A stretch of 64,000 nt of DNA from Gnetum montanum. Lineage: Eukaryota > Streptophyta > Gnetopsida > Gnetales > Gnetaceae. The notes under the pieces are model-generated. The model worked only from the letters and a program-made list of their open reading frames with translations, was not told the DNA's origin and ran no database searches. The first letter of the stretch is position 1. Each line of letters starts with the position of its first letter. The DNA lies in the NCBI GenBank assembly GCA_015680685.1, contig MNCI01010074.1, positions 687,372-751,371 on the forward strand, given 5' to 3'. Shown here piece after piece: positions 22,359 through 31,603 of the stretch. Both the position numbers and the translations under genes were made by a program.

Positions 22359-25036
22359 TCATGTAGTTCCTAGTGGCGGTGGCTCCTCCATGGGTGCTTT
22401 CCCTTTNNNNNNNNNNNNNNNNNNNNNNNNNNNNNNNNNNNNNNNNNNNNNNNNNNNNNNNNNNNNNNNNNNNNNNNNNNNNNNNNNNNNNNNNNNNNNN
22501 NNNNNNNNNNNNNNNNNNNNNNNNNNNNNNNNNNNNNNNNNNNNNNNNNNNNNNNNNNNNNNNNNNNNNNNNNNNNNNNNNNNNNNNNNNNNNNNNNNNN
22601 NNNNNNNNNNNNNNNNNNNNNNNNNNNNNNNNNNNNNNNNNNNNNNNNNNNNNNNNNNNNNNNNNNNNNNNNNNNNNNNNNNNNNNNNNNNNNNNNNNNN
22701 NNNNNNNNNNNNNNNNNNNNNNNNNNNNNNNNNNNNNNNNNNNNNNNNNNNNNNNNNNNNNNNNNNNNNNNNNNNNNNNNNNNNNNNNNNNNNNNNNNNN
22801 NNNNNNNNNNNNNNNNNNNNNNNNNNNNNNNNNNNNNNNNNNNNNNNNNNNNNNNNNNNNNNNNNNNNNNNNNNNNNNNNNNNNNNNNNNNNNNNNNNNN
22901 NNNNNNNNNNNNNNNNNNNNNNNNNNNNNNNNNNNNNNNNNNNNNNNNNNNNNNNNNNNNNNNNNNNNNNNNNNNNNNNNNNNNNNNNNNNNNNNNNNNN
23001 NNNNNNNNNNNNNNNNNNNNNNNNNNNNNNNNNNNNNNNNNNNNNNNNNNNNNNNNNNNNNNNNNNNNNNNNNNNNNNNNNNNNNNNNNNNNNNNNNNNN
23101 NNNNNNNNNNNNNNNNNNNNNNNNNNNNNNNNNNNNNNNNNNNNNNNNNNNNNNNNNNNNNNNTCGGCAACCAACTGCTTGTTTTCTTCTTGTAAGGCCT
23201 TGAGTGCCTTAAGATGCACATGAGTTTGCATCTTCGCTGCGGAGGCATCCCAAGTAGCCGTCTCCTTTTCTTCTGCCACTTTCTTATTTTCTGCAATTAA
23301 TTTGGTTAATTGCTCGATTTTAAAATTGTCTAACTGGTCTGCGGGAACCAATCGCAAGGGATCCTGCTGTGCTGCTTGTAAGGCGATGAGCTACTCTTGT
23401 AATTTCTGCACTTCAGCCTCAGCATGCTCAGCCCTTACTTCGGATATGACCAGTTTCCCCTTGGTTGAAATGAGGTTTGACTGTATTGTAGTTACATCCT
23501 GGGGGATGTCAAACAGAGTCGTTAAAACTTGTCCTGTTTGAAGCAATCTGTCCAATGCATCCTCATGTTCTGCAGGAGTCATTAAGATTCCGGCAATGGT
23601 TTGAGCATCCTGTGCTCCTGAAAGATCTGCCGGTGGCACAACAGGTACATGAAAAGATTCCTTGATGTAGTCAACTACCACATTAGCTACTCCAGTGGCA
23701 TCCTGGTGTTGCATGACCACCACTGTGGCCCCTTCACCAGTCTCTAATTGCACTTGAAAAGATGCCGCGTGTCCAGAAATCTATTGTGACCATCTACTTT
23801 CCCCTCCTCCTGTTTGCACTAACAACTCACCCCTTGTGCAATCTATTGAAATTGTAGGCTGCCTGGCATCATCGATGACACAGAAGAGATTGGCGTCATC
23901 ACGACTTCCCCAACTGATCGTCTCAGCAATAGCCCTCAAATGGCTCATTGATGGTCTATAGTCTTGCGGTGGCGGCTAATCCTGGCCTGTACCGGGTTCT
24001 GCTTCTTGTTGTTGGCTAGGACCTGTGGCTGGAGGTTGACTGGGTCCTGCAAGCTGAGTTGCAGGGGTTTCAGTCACTTGTTCTTCATTTTCCTAATCTG
24101 GTCCCAACTCTTCGCCAGTACTCTTTCTTGGAGCTGGCGCCTTTAATAATTTAGTGTAAGAAGCATTCTGGGCTTTTCGGAGGACGTCATTTGTATATCC
24201 CTGAATACCTGCCGACGGCACAGTTTTCTGATAAGACAGGGAAAAGGGAGTGCCATTTTCCCTGTCTTCCGTTCTTCGAATCACCCTAGCATCTTTGTCA
24301 ATTATAGATGGGGAAGGTTAGCGTTAACCTTTCCCATCAACACTGCACATCCTCTTGCCGCGTACGTTGATAGTCTCTTTAAGCCTTTTGTGGGGAAGAG
24401 GTGATAAGTCCCAATTTTGAAATAGACTCGCTCCTCCGTAGTCAGCTCACCAAAAGCCTTATCTCTGCCATAAGCCTTCTCTAACCACTCCTTTCACACA
24501 TCAGGGTCTGATCGGGTGGATAACTGAGCAACGTGGGGGCCTGAATTCGGAAGATTTAACACTTCCGAAATCGCCTGTGCAGAAAAACCTACTGGCACAC
24601 CATCGATGTTTACCGTGGTGCCTTGCTCCTTATTGTGCCAAAATAGGTACGTTTCTCCTAAGTACCAGGAACCTTGTTCAGAGAGGACAGGCCATAAGGG
24701 AGACCCTTTGAGGTGATCCCTAACAGCCTCAGGAGCGAACTCTGCAAAGGACTCGAAGTTGATTTCCACAATCACTGAAGCAATTGTGGACTTCGTGTTG
24801 ATGGCCTGAACACATTCCTGGGGCAACGTGAGTTGTTGTCCCAGTTCAGGCGCAACAGCTCCTTCTTCTGCCTGCCCGGACCGTCTGGTAGGAGGTTCGT
24901 CTTGATGGATGCTGAATGAATGCACCTCCTGTTCATTATGTTGTCCGGCAGCAACTTGTCTTCGACCTCTCCTAGGTTGTTTTGCTCCACCTTGGGTCGG
25001 ACTCTTCTGCTGGGTGCGTTTCAGGGCCATCTGCAA
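22359..25036 (-). pseudogene. ORF2 of element 1: large retroelement accessory protein with coiled coil (gap and minor breaks)
   Basis: Starts at 25,036 (or the second Met at 25,030) and ends at the stop 22,359-22,361; 2,678 bp including 757 unknown bases. The first 180 residues are open: a basic Gln/Arg-rich tail (PRRGRRQ), then a globular region (about residues 80-170) with SPLWPVLSEQGSWYLG and GVPVGFSAQAISEVLNLP. This resembles the domain Pfam calls 'putative plant transposon protein'. An in-frame stop follows, and at least one frameshift lies near 24,180-24,340. The C-terminal half (22,370-23,750) is Glu/Lys/Gln-rich coiled coil ending KGKAPMEEPPPLGTT. Homologues: 43,179-45,972 and 58,854-61,727. 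Function unknown; it sits where some plant gypsy elements have an env-like or extra ORF, but I see no signal peptide or membrane span. Confidence 0.8.
22407..23163. other. Assembly gap (757 N)
   Basis: Unknown bases inside the coiled-coil half of ORF2. The long reading frames crossing it are artefacts of translating N. Confidence 1.
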
Positions 25037-25494
25037 TCACACGGGCCAACATTAATAAGGTTGTTTAGGAAATCAAGTCATACCTTACTACTTGTCTTAA
25101 TTAAAGATCGTTTATTGTTGTGTGATCGTGCCCGAAAATTACAATGATGGGTCCTATGACTTTAGGTGGATTTGCGGTTTAATAGCCCAGTATACTTAAG
25201 GTCATATGATTTGTGGCACAATTTGCTAAGTGTTAGTATTAATTACCCTAATTGATGTCCTTTGGGCGATGAAAAATTCCAAAAAAGTTAGGCACTTTTC
25301 GGCAAGTGTCTCTCCCCCACGACTAAACTGAACACTCCGGGTTCAAGCAGGTTCAAACGGAATTAAAATCGGAGTACCAGCGCGCGAGATAGAGTGGAAA
25401 AAGCAAGGGTCACTCAAGCGCAAGTCACATAGAAAAAATTCAAAACTTTCCCCTGCGTAAATGCCAAATGATGCAACATGTTGCGGCGGGGGTT

Positions 25495-25506
25495 CCTATT
25501 TATAGG
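25495..25506 (-). promoter_or_regulatory. Internal TATA box upstream of ORF2, element 1
   Basis: CCTATAAATAGG on the minus strand, 459 bp upstream of the ORF2 ATG and immediately downstream (in minus orientation) of a GATATC palindrome array. This is the same arrangement as in the LTR promoter. An equivalent box stands at 46,453-46,464 in element 3. Confidence 0.65.
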
Positions 25507-25514
25507 AAAGGGGG

Positions 25515-25575
25515 GACGCGATATCGCGTACAGTACATCGCGTACGCGATATCTCGTGGGACGCGATATCTCGGC
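25515..25575 (-). promoter_or_regulatory. GATATCGCG palindrome array of the internal promoter, element 1
   Basis: Three GATATC cores embedded in ACGCGATATC(G/T)CG and CGCGTACGCG, next to the TATA box at 25,495. They copy the U3 motif of the LTR (29,955-30,035), although the surrounding sequence is not LTR-derived by eye. Confidence 0.7.
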
Positions 25576-26954
25576 CCAACCAAAGTGAGACAACTAACAA
25601 AGACCGAATTTTAAATGATTCTGCTTGAAATTAATGTGTAAAACTAGGACATTAACAAGAATCAATGGACTCAAGGGTAATGACATGAATTCGAAAGGCA
25701 CTTTGAATGAGAGAGGTGTGAATTTAACAATTAAAACTTTGGCGGTTATGAAGAAAAGGGAATATAATAGTACATTGGAACGTTAAGGTTTGAGGGTTAA
25801 TAAATGGGAAAGAAATTGATGAATAACTAAGCTGAGGGTAAGAGATTGTGTGTTCTAGCTGGAGAATTAATGAAGATTACAACAAAATTACACAAGTGGG
25901 TCCTCCCCAAAGCAGGTTTCAACCTATTATGCCCTTGTGTAATCACACTTAAAGTGTCCGTGGGCACTAGAAGGGTTAGGTGTAATCTGCACTAACTCCA
26001 CAAAACGCACACATGTAAATATCACCGGAATGAGATGAAAATTTTATGTTACACGGGACACGAGCTACAATTACACACACAGTGAGATGAGATGAACTAG
26101 AGAAAGGGATTGTAGAGATCGGGACATGAGGTAACTGTCTCAGGGTACAATGAATCCTGCGTGAAAAATATGATTAAAGTGTCATTAACCCATCGTTCCA
26201 AGATCAAGACCAATTCCATCCTTCTAAACAGTGACATCGCATTGTTTCATCCCATGATGAACAACTATGAGAGTACCATAACAACAAGGCGTACGATCAC
26301 TTGGCATTTCGTACAAGGGAGGAGTGATTTTTGTTTTATGGCACTTTTCTTCTTCTCTTTTTTTTCTTCTTTTTCACTTTACTGAATCTAGAGAAGTCGC
26401 CAACCTTCAGGCATGGGTGCATGTCTTTCCAGTGGGACCCCCTAGAACAGATTTTTATTGTTGAGTGCCCTTTTGATTACTCTTACTCCCATGTTTCATT
26501 AGATCTACAAGGATCTTAGTACAACCAAGTTGCATGATAAAACCCACAGATGACACCAAAGAGAATTCAGAAGTCCCCTTGATGTCACACCCTAATCATT
26601 CCCTCTTGGTCCATCCTTCTTCATTCTGGGTACAATGAACACAAAATTAATTTGAAGTTTTTAGAAATCTCAAGAATAGCAATGTACCCTAGAACAGAAC
26701 CTCTTTATTTATAGAGTGGATGAGTGGGTGTAGTGGGCTCACTGTTTTAAATAATTGATCACTCATGACTTAATAACAGAAAACACATCTCAGCCAACGA
26801 TCCACATGAGTGTTTTATTTGTAGATGAGATTACTTACAAAAACATGAAAATACAACACGCAAAAAGATAGAACAAAAAGTTGAAAAATGAAAAACTGAA
26901 AAACAAAAAGTTGTAAAATTAAAGAAAATTAAAATTATTTATTAATCCAGCGTG

Positions 26955-28934
26955 TTACTGAAATGGGGGATACCCCCCATAACTAAACGGTTGAGTATGG
27001 CAAGGATTAATAAATGAAGAATGAGGATCCATGCATATTGGAATTATTGACACCGGTCCAAACTTATCCCCTTGGATTTTACGCACTTTGTAATAAACAC
27101 AGTGGGGCACTTCATACGATGTAGTTCCCGGATAACGAGTTGACCCACTATGATGTTTAGGACCGTTAGATGGTATGCAAGGATTGGACTGATGCCTCCC
27201 ATGGTTGTGTTCATTGGGCCTTGTGGTTGTTGGAGTGTTAGTTGGTGGCCCTGATGAAGGTACATGAGGCGCTGGGTTCGAAGGTAAGGATGCACCACAT
27301 TGTTGGACTTGTGCTGGGTTGGAAGATGCAGTGGCCTCAGAGTTATGTTGTCCCTTCCTACGGCCGTGTTTAAAGAAAGGACGTCTTTGATGTTGAGGAG
27401 GCTCTTCACTGTAGTTAGTAGCAGCAACACAAGTGTTGTTCGTGGGTTGCGGTGGTACAAACACCTTAGGAACAGTTGGTGGCATTGTGGAAGGAGGGAA
27501 AGGATAAGAATGTTGAAAGTTAGGAGGAGGATAAGGTGCACAAGGTGGTGGTTGTGTTGGAGGTATGGGTTGATGGTATTGTGAAGAATGGTATTGTGGT
27601 GAGATAAAGTGTGGTGGCCCAGTTGAAGAAACAGGATGTTGAACGTTATAAGCATTTGGATTCGGAAAATGTGAAGGGTGCCTCCAGTCTAAGGGTGGAT
27701 TCCCCCACGACTGGGATTGTTGCCACTGTGGTCTAACACAGTATCTCTGTACGAACTCTGGATGTAACGTGTTTCCCCAATGCTCATGTAGATGTAACAG
27801 TATTGGGCATTGGCCTTTGGGGTGATCGTACAGGCATATGTTGCATTCATATGTATGATTGGCAGTTGAGCGCTTATTCCCTTCATTCCTTCTTTCCGAA
27901 TGTCTATGATTTCGCCCTGCTTCTTGGGTTGTGAAAACTCTATCTCCAATGATGTTGATATATTCTCCACACTTTTGATTCATCCATTCCAACATCTTAT
28001 TGATCTTTGCCTCGGCTTCTTCTAACAATTGTTGTATTGGCAAAGGTGATGTTTCCACCTTGGAATTTGTTGATCTCTCCTTGTTATGATCATGGACCTT
28101 TGTTGAGTTAATATTTTGGTCCCGTTGATGTTTTTCAACACTCTCCCATGTAGCTATTTCTCCTTCTTCTTTTGCTACCCGCTTAATAAGCTCTTGGATT
28201 TGATGGGTTCGTAGGTTGTATAGTTGACCTCGGGCATACGTTCCTAAGGTCTCTCTTGTTTCATTACGTAGCCCATCAATGATATGGTACATTAGCCTTT
28301 CCTCGGAAAACCCATGGCCTGGACAGTTGTTTAACAGTGAATAATATCTTTCTAAGGCCATGTCCAAGGGTTCATGTTTTTCTTGTTTCCATCCTTGGAT
28401 TTGTTTCCTCAAGGCTGACACTCTTGCGTAGGTTTGATATTTTTCGTTAAAGACTTCTACCATTGTTGACCAGCGTCGTATCGAATTTGGTTTTAATGAT
28501 CTATACCATACTTTAGCTTGGTCAACGAGTGTCATAGGAAAGAGCTTCAGTTTTTGCCAACTATTATCAATGTTATTCCATGTGTAGGCATCGTAGAAGG
28601 CTAGTAAATGTTGATGCGGATCTAAGTCATAGCCTCCTGAAAATTTGGGAAAGTTGTTTAAATCGAGCCTGGGTAGTCGGCTCTCTTTACGATGCCTACG
28701 TGAGATTCGAACAGCCTCTTGTATTTGCGTTAAGCTTGTAGTGGCCAGTGGGGGTTCATCGTCATCGGGTAAGTTATGCTTTCGTGCGTTACGATGACGT
28801 TGTTTTTGTTCATTCTTATAGGAAACTCCCACTTCAGGTTGTATACTCCAATCTTCATCGTCATATAGCTCATTGGTTCTCCAATGAACTTCCTCACTAA
28901 GTGTGGCGTTATTATCATCTTGTAGGAGAGGCAT
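26955..28934 (-). CDS. gag: Intact gag polyprotein of element 1 (659 aa)
   Basis: Uninterrupted frame starting MPLLQ at 28,934. Residues about 65-225 form a retrotrans_gag (capsid-like) domain: RLDLNNFPKFSGG, FYDAYTWNN, KVWYRSLKPNSIRRW, and the end at YHIIDGLRNETRE. A Lys/Glu region with predicted helices covers 245-345. A zinc knuckle with C364, C367, H371, C376 has spacing CX2CX3HX4C, one residue short of the canonical CCHC box. A Pro/Gln/His/Tyr-rich tail covers 400-659. It would assemble the virus-like particle and package RNA in the cytoplasm. Compared with gag of Z, G and element 2 it lacks about 250 N-terminal residues and starts at its own ATG about 130 bases inside the primer site. 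The frame ends in a stop with no protease following, so any maturation would need protease in trans. Intactness over 1,980 bp argues for recent activity. Confidence 0.93.
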   Translation of the reverse strand: MPLLQDDNNATLSEEVHWRTNELYDDEDWSIQPEVGVSYKNEQKQRHRNARKHNLPDDDEPPLATTSLTQIQEAVRISRRHRKESRLPRLDLNNFPKFSGGYDLDPHQHLLAFYDAYTWNNIDNSWQKLKLFPMTLVDQAKVWYRSLKPNSIRRWSTMVEVFNEKYQTYARVSALRKQIQGWKQEKHEPLDMALERYYSLLNNCPGHGFSEERLMYHIIDGLRNETRETLGTYARGQLYNLRTHQIQELIKRVAKEEGEIATWESVEKHQRDQNINSTKVHDHNKERSTNSKVETSPLPIQQLLEEAEAKINKMLEWMNQKCGEYINIIGDRVFTTQEAGRNHRHSERRNEGNKRSTANHTYECNICLYDHPKGQCPILLHLHEHWGNTLHPEFVQRYCVRPQWQQSQSWGNPPLDWRHPSHFPNPNAYNVQHPVSSTGPPHFISPQYHSSQYHQPIPPTQPPPCAPYPPPNFQHSYPFPPSTMPPTVPKVFVPPQPTNNTCVAATNYSEEPPQHQRRPFFKHGRRKGQHNSEATASSNPAQVQQCGASLPSNPAPHVPSSGPPTNTPTTTRPNEHNHGRHQSNPCIPSNGPKHHSGSTRYPGTTSYEVPHCVYYKVRKIQGDKFGPVSIIPICMDPHSSFINPCHTQPFSYGGYPPFQ

Positions 28935-29045
28935 TGTTGTGTGTGAATTTATGTGACTTTTTATAATTACTTCTTTTTAAGAGATATATCGTTAAGTCCT
29001 TTACAGCGACCTTGTATGATATAACTAATCTAGATAACTAGCACC

Positions 29046-29064
29046 ATCCCCGGCAACGGCGCCA
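29046..29064 (-). promoter_or_regulatory. tRNA-Asp primer binding site, element 1 (perfect)
   Basis: The plus strand reads ATCCCCGGCAACGGCGCCA, identical over 19 bases to the 3' end of plant cytosolic tRNA-Asp(GUC) with CCA. It lies one base inside the 5' LTR. It fixes the element's orientation and its minus-strand DNA primer. Confidence 0.93.
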
Positions 29065-29065
29065 A

Positions 29066-30053
29066 TGATGAGTGGCGAGGTACCCCTACACTCAACCATA
29101 CGAAACGAGCGTCGCACGCGCGATCCGGTCGAACTCCGCAGATGGACTAGTTGTGGCACCTAGATAGTTAGCCTTAGGTCGCAGTTCGCTGTCTTCCCAT
29201 CTAGACTAGTTTTGCATATGTCACGTATGGTTTAGTCTAGATGAGGTGTATGATGTGTTCTAAATCTAACGCTACTCCTGATGGCAGTGGAAAATAATAT
29301 TAACTAATCTAAGCTAAGAGGAAAAGGGTAAGAAAATCTAATCTAGCCTAAGTGCGACGAGCAACCGATTCCTTGATCAACCGTACACATCTTGGACTTC
29401 GTGCACGACTGCCACTGGGACTACCAAGCATAGGCCTAGGTACGCCACTGGGATTACCAAGCGCAGACCCCAAATACGCCACTGGGTTACCAAGCGTAGA
29501 TCCCCCTAGCTACACCACTGGGCTACCAAGCAGTCACACTTAAATGCTCGTAATCAAGTCGTACTCGTTCCGCTTCTAGGAGTTTAAGGGTGAGAAACTA
29601 ATCGCGATGAGTAACCGATTCCTTAACTAGCCGTACACACCCGTAGATGCTCGTAGTTAAGTCGTACTCACACCGCGCTATGAAAGCAATAAATAACATT
29701 AAATAAATAACAAATAAATAAACTAAGTGAATGCTGCAATGATGAAGTAATCTCGATCTTTATTGCCGGTCATGTGCGTGTCCAAGTACGGCACACTTGA
29801 ATAAAGACACCGTACAATCACATTCACCACACTGCGGGAAAACACGGGAAAATTCTAACTCTGGAGGGATCAAACTGCCAGAGCTTCGCTACACTAAAAC
29901 TGGGATCCCTCAAATGAGGGAGAGCTGCCTCTTATTTATAGACATGGCGGCTGACTACGATATCGCGTACGCGATATCGCGGGGGATGCGATATCGCGTC
30001 GGACGCAATATCGCGTACGCGATATCGTGGCCGACGCCAACCGCGTCTCATCA
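29066..30053 (-). repeat. 5' LTR of element 1
   Basis: 988 bp. On the minus strand: U3 with five GATATC-like palindromes (29,957-30,030), TATA box CTATAAATAAG (29,931-29,941), polyadenylation signal AATAAA (29,759-29,764), the four-unit minisatellite, and the terminal GTACCTCGCCACTCATCA. It differs from the 3' LTR mainly in carrying more U3 palindromes. Confidence 0.93.
29955..30035 (-). promoter_or_regulatory. U3 array of CGCGATATCGCG palindromes
   Basis: Five units built on (A/G)CGATATCGCG joined by CGTACG, directly upstream of the TATA box at 29,931-29,941. Two CGCGATATCGCG units joined by TA form a 26-bp perfect palindrome. Each unit also contains the CGCG core recognised by CAMTA-type factors; that link is inference. 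Confidence 0.75.
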
Positions 30054-30139
30054 CCAGTGCTAAGTTCTATAAAGTTCTAATTAGACTATATATCTTTGGG
30101 TGTACCTATGTTTCACTTATTTTGGGTTCCAACACACCA
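30054..30139 (+). mobile_element. tRNA-derived SINE, 3' part (copy 1)
   Basis: Continuation of 21,160-21,228 after element 1. It has GTTCTAATTAGACTATATAT, GTGTACCTATGTTTCACTTATTT and ends GGTTCCAACAC, each block matched in copy 2 on the opposite strand. Confidence 0.75.
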
Positions 30140-30589
30140 TAATGATGTTGTGGTTAATTCTAGTGAATCTTTATTTAATATTTATCAACATTTTAATTGG
30201 TCAAGATTGTAAATTGTAAAATGAAATATCAAATTCAAAATATGTAAAGCCTTATAAATAAGCATGAAATCTCAATTTTATTATTATTCATAGATTGTGT
30301 CTAAGTGCAAGCCCCTCAGATAGAACTTTGTATAATCAATTTGAATTCACACTCTAGGCATTGGCTAATTGCTACAAGGAATGAAAAATCAAACTTGACA
30401 TAAATTTGTTCATCTTTTACCAAAATAATGCAATAAATGTGGTAGATGGTCTGTATTTATAGCCATTTATGTTAAACCTTAAACAAGTTATATTATTCAG
30501 TCATTAGTTTCATAATTGCAAATACTAATTTATAAGTGTGTATGTTAATTGTAATCAATTCATGATATTGTAACACTTGATTGTGAGGG
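30140..30589. other. AT-rich stretch between two SINE copies, nothing recognised
   Basis: No gene, repeat or transposon terminus visible. Confidence 0.5.
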
Positions 30590-30735
30590 GTGTTGGAACT
30601 TGAAATAAGTGAAATATAGATACACCCCAAGATATATAGTTCAATTAGAACTCTATATAGCTCAACATTGCCCACTGAAATCAAACCCATGGCCTAAAGC
30701 TTCCAAATCAAGTATCTTACTACCAGGCTAATACC
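30590..30735 (-). mobile_element. tRNA-derived SINE, copy 2 (nearly complete)
   Basis: On the minus strand: A-box-like TTAGCCTGGTAGTAAG at 30,731, B-box-like GGGTTTGATTTC about 45 bases on, then TTCTAATTGAACTATATATC, GGGGTGTATCTATATTTCAC and the family end TTCCAACAC. About 75-80% identical to copy 1 by eye. The A-to-B spacing is that of a tRNA gene. Confidence 0.78.
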
Positions 30736-31129
30736 TCATTGATTGTGAACTATCATGACCATCCTTATGAAATAAAAGAAAAGTGTTACTTGAGTTACGA
30801 AGTGAGATAAGGAGATGAATAAGCTATGATAAAGACCTTGTAGCAATTGATATCCAATGAAGAAGAAGAAAAGGAAGAAGGTTAGTGATTGTCACATTAT
30901 AGATATTTATTATAAATATACAACTAAGCTAGTGATTGCTGGTCGTTATGAAAGAGATTATGCAAAAATAAAGATCCAATAGCATAATTACTATGCTTAT
31001 ACATCAACTTGATTTTTGAATATAGCTAAAAAGTTACATATTATTTAACTAAGATTAACATTTTTTTATGAAAATGTAAAACAAAAGAAATATAATAATT
31101 TGTAATAACATACTTTTCCCTTGTATGAA
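30736..31129. other. AT-rich stretch, no gene
   Basis: Nothing recognised, apart from about 35 bp at 30,895-30,935 ('TATTATAAATATA' followed by 'CAACTAAGCTAGT') also seen at about 16,215-16,250. Confidence 0.5.
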
Positions 31130-31603
31130 CAAGCTTTTGGTTTGTTATTTTTGGCTTATGATATAGCAAAGGATTTTCTTGGTAGCAAAAGGAGAAGTTT
31201 CTTGATGGCCAAAGGAGTTTCAAGATGGTTGTGGTGTATAGAATTTGGGCTAAATGCTTGGCATTACATTTCAAGAAGATTCTTTGTCCTTTTATTTTCC
31301 CTTAGTAAACAAGTTTTGTTCATAGTAGATAGATTTTAAATAATGTGGTTGTTGCTTAGGAAGGCCTTCAATGAGCAAAGGATGAGGGTCAAGGTATTCT
31401 CTTTATGAAGCTTAATTATGCAAAGGCTTACAACAATAGTAAATGGGACTTCATTTTGCAAATTGTGAATAAACTTGGTTCTAGCCCCAAGTTTCTATAT
31501 ATGGTAAAACACTTATTCTCAAATCCTATTGTAAGAATAGCTACTATATTTCATATCCCTTCTCCTTTCTCTATTCATAGGTCAATAAGACAAGGTTGTC
31601 CTC
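31130..31603 (+). pseudogene. LINE reverse transcriptase remnant, N-terminal part
   Basis: Shifted frames give AKCLALHFKK (RT domain entry), ILNNVVVA, then a clean frame with MKLNYAKAYNNSKWDFILQI (motif A, 'DxxKAYD', with the first Asp changed to Asn) and ends at SIRQGCPL (motif B of non-LTR RTs). The solo LTR cuts in after this motif and the frame resumes at 32,443. The family is L1-like LINEs. Inactive. Confidence 0.82.

Larger units (their letters stand above)
25037..26954 (-). other. Element 1 spacer between gag and ORF2; no pol
   Basis: 1.9 kb with no protein homology. It contains the internal promoter (25,495-25,575), a block shared with elements 2 and 3 around 25,880-25,980 ('GTGGGTCCTCCCCAAAGCA', also at 38,828 and 46,842), and a T-rich/A-rich tract next to the gag stop (26,840-26,945). 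In elements Z and G this position is occupied by protease-RT-integrase plus the equivalent spacer. Confidence 0.75.
21229..30053 (-). mobile_element. Element 1: complete non-autonomous LTR retrotransposon (gag + ORF2, no pol)
   Basis: 8,825 bp, flanked by perfect 5-bp duplications CCAGT (21,224-21,228 and 30,054-30,058). Minus-strand order: 5' LTR 29,066-30,053, tRNA-Asp primer site 29,046-29,064, intact gag 26,955-28,934, non-coding spacer with an internal TATA promoter, ORF2 22,359-25,036, and 3' LTR 21,229-22,187. No protease, RT or integrase sequence is visible, and the sequenced spacer leaves no room for them. The 757-base gap lies within ORF2. Near-identical LTRs and the intact gag mark it as the youngest element here. 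It must depend on another element for pol. Confidence 0.93.

Noticed and set aside
22243-23357. Long reading frames of 276-332 codons on both strands
   Set aside because: They consist mostly of unknown residues from the 757-base N gap. Only the minus-strand frame ending at 22,359 is meaningful, as the ORF2 C-terminus.
27044-27655. 203-codon frame on the minus strand and a 94-codon plus-strand frame
   Set aside because: Alternative frames of the intact gag (Pro/His-rich tail makes low-stop shadows).
29955-30035. GATATC repeats as restriction/modification sites or a telomere-type repeat
   Set aside because: Their fixed place before TATA boxes in LTRs and internal promoters fits regulation better.
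30895-30935. About 35 bp shared with 16,215-16,250
   Set aside because: Mostly low-complexity AT with a short common tail; too short to define a repeat family from two copies.
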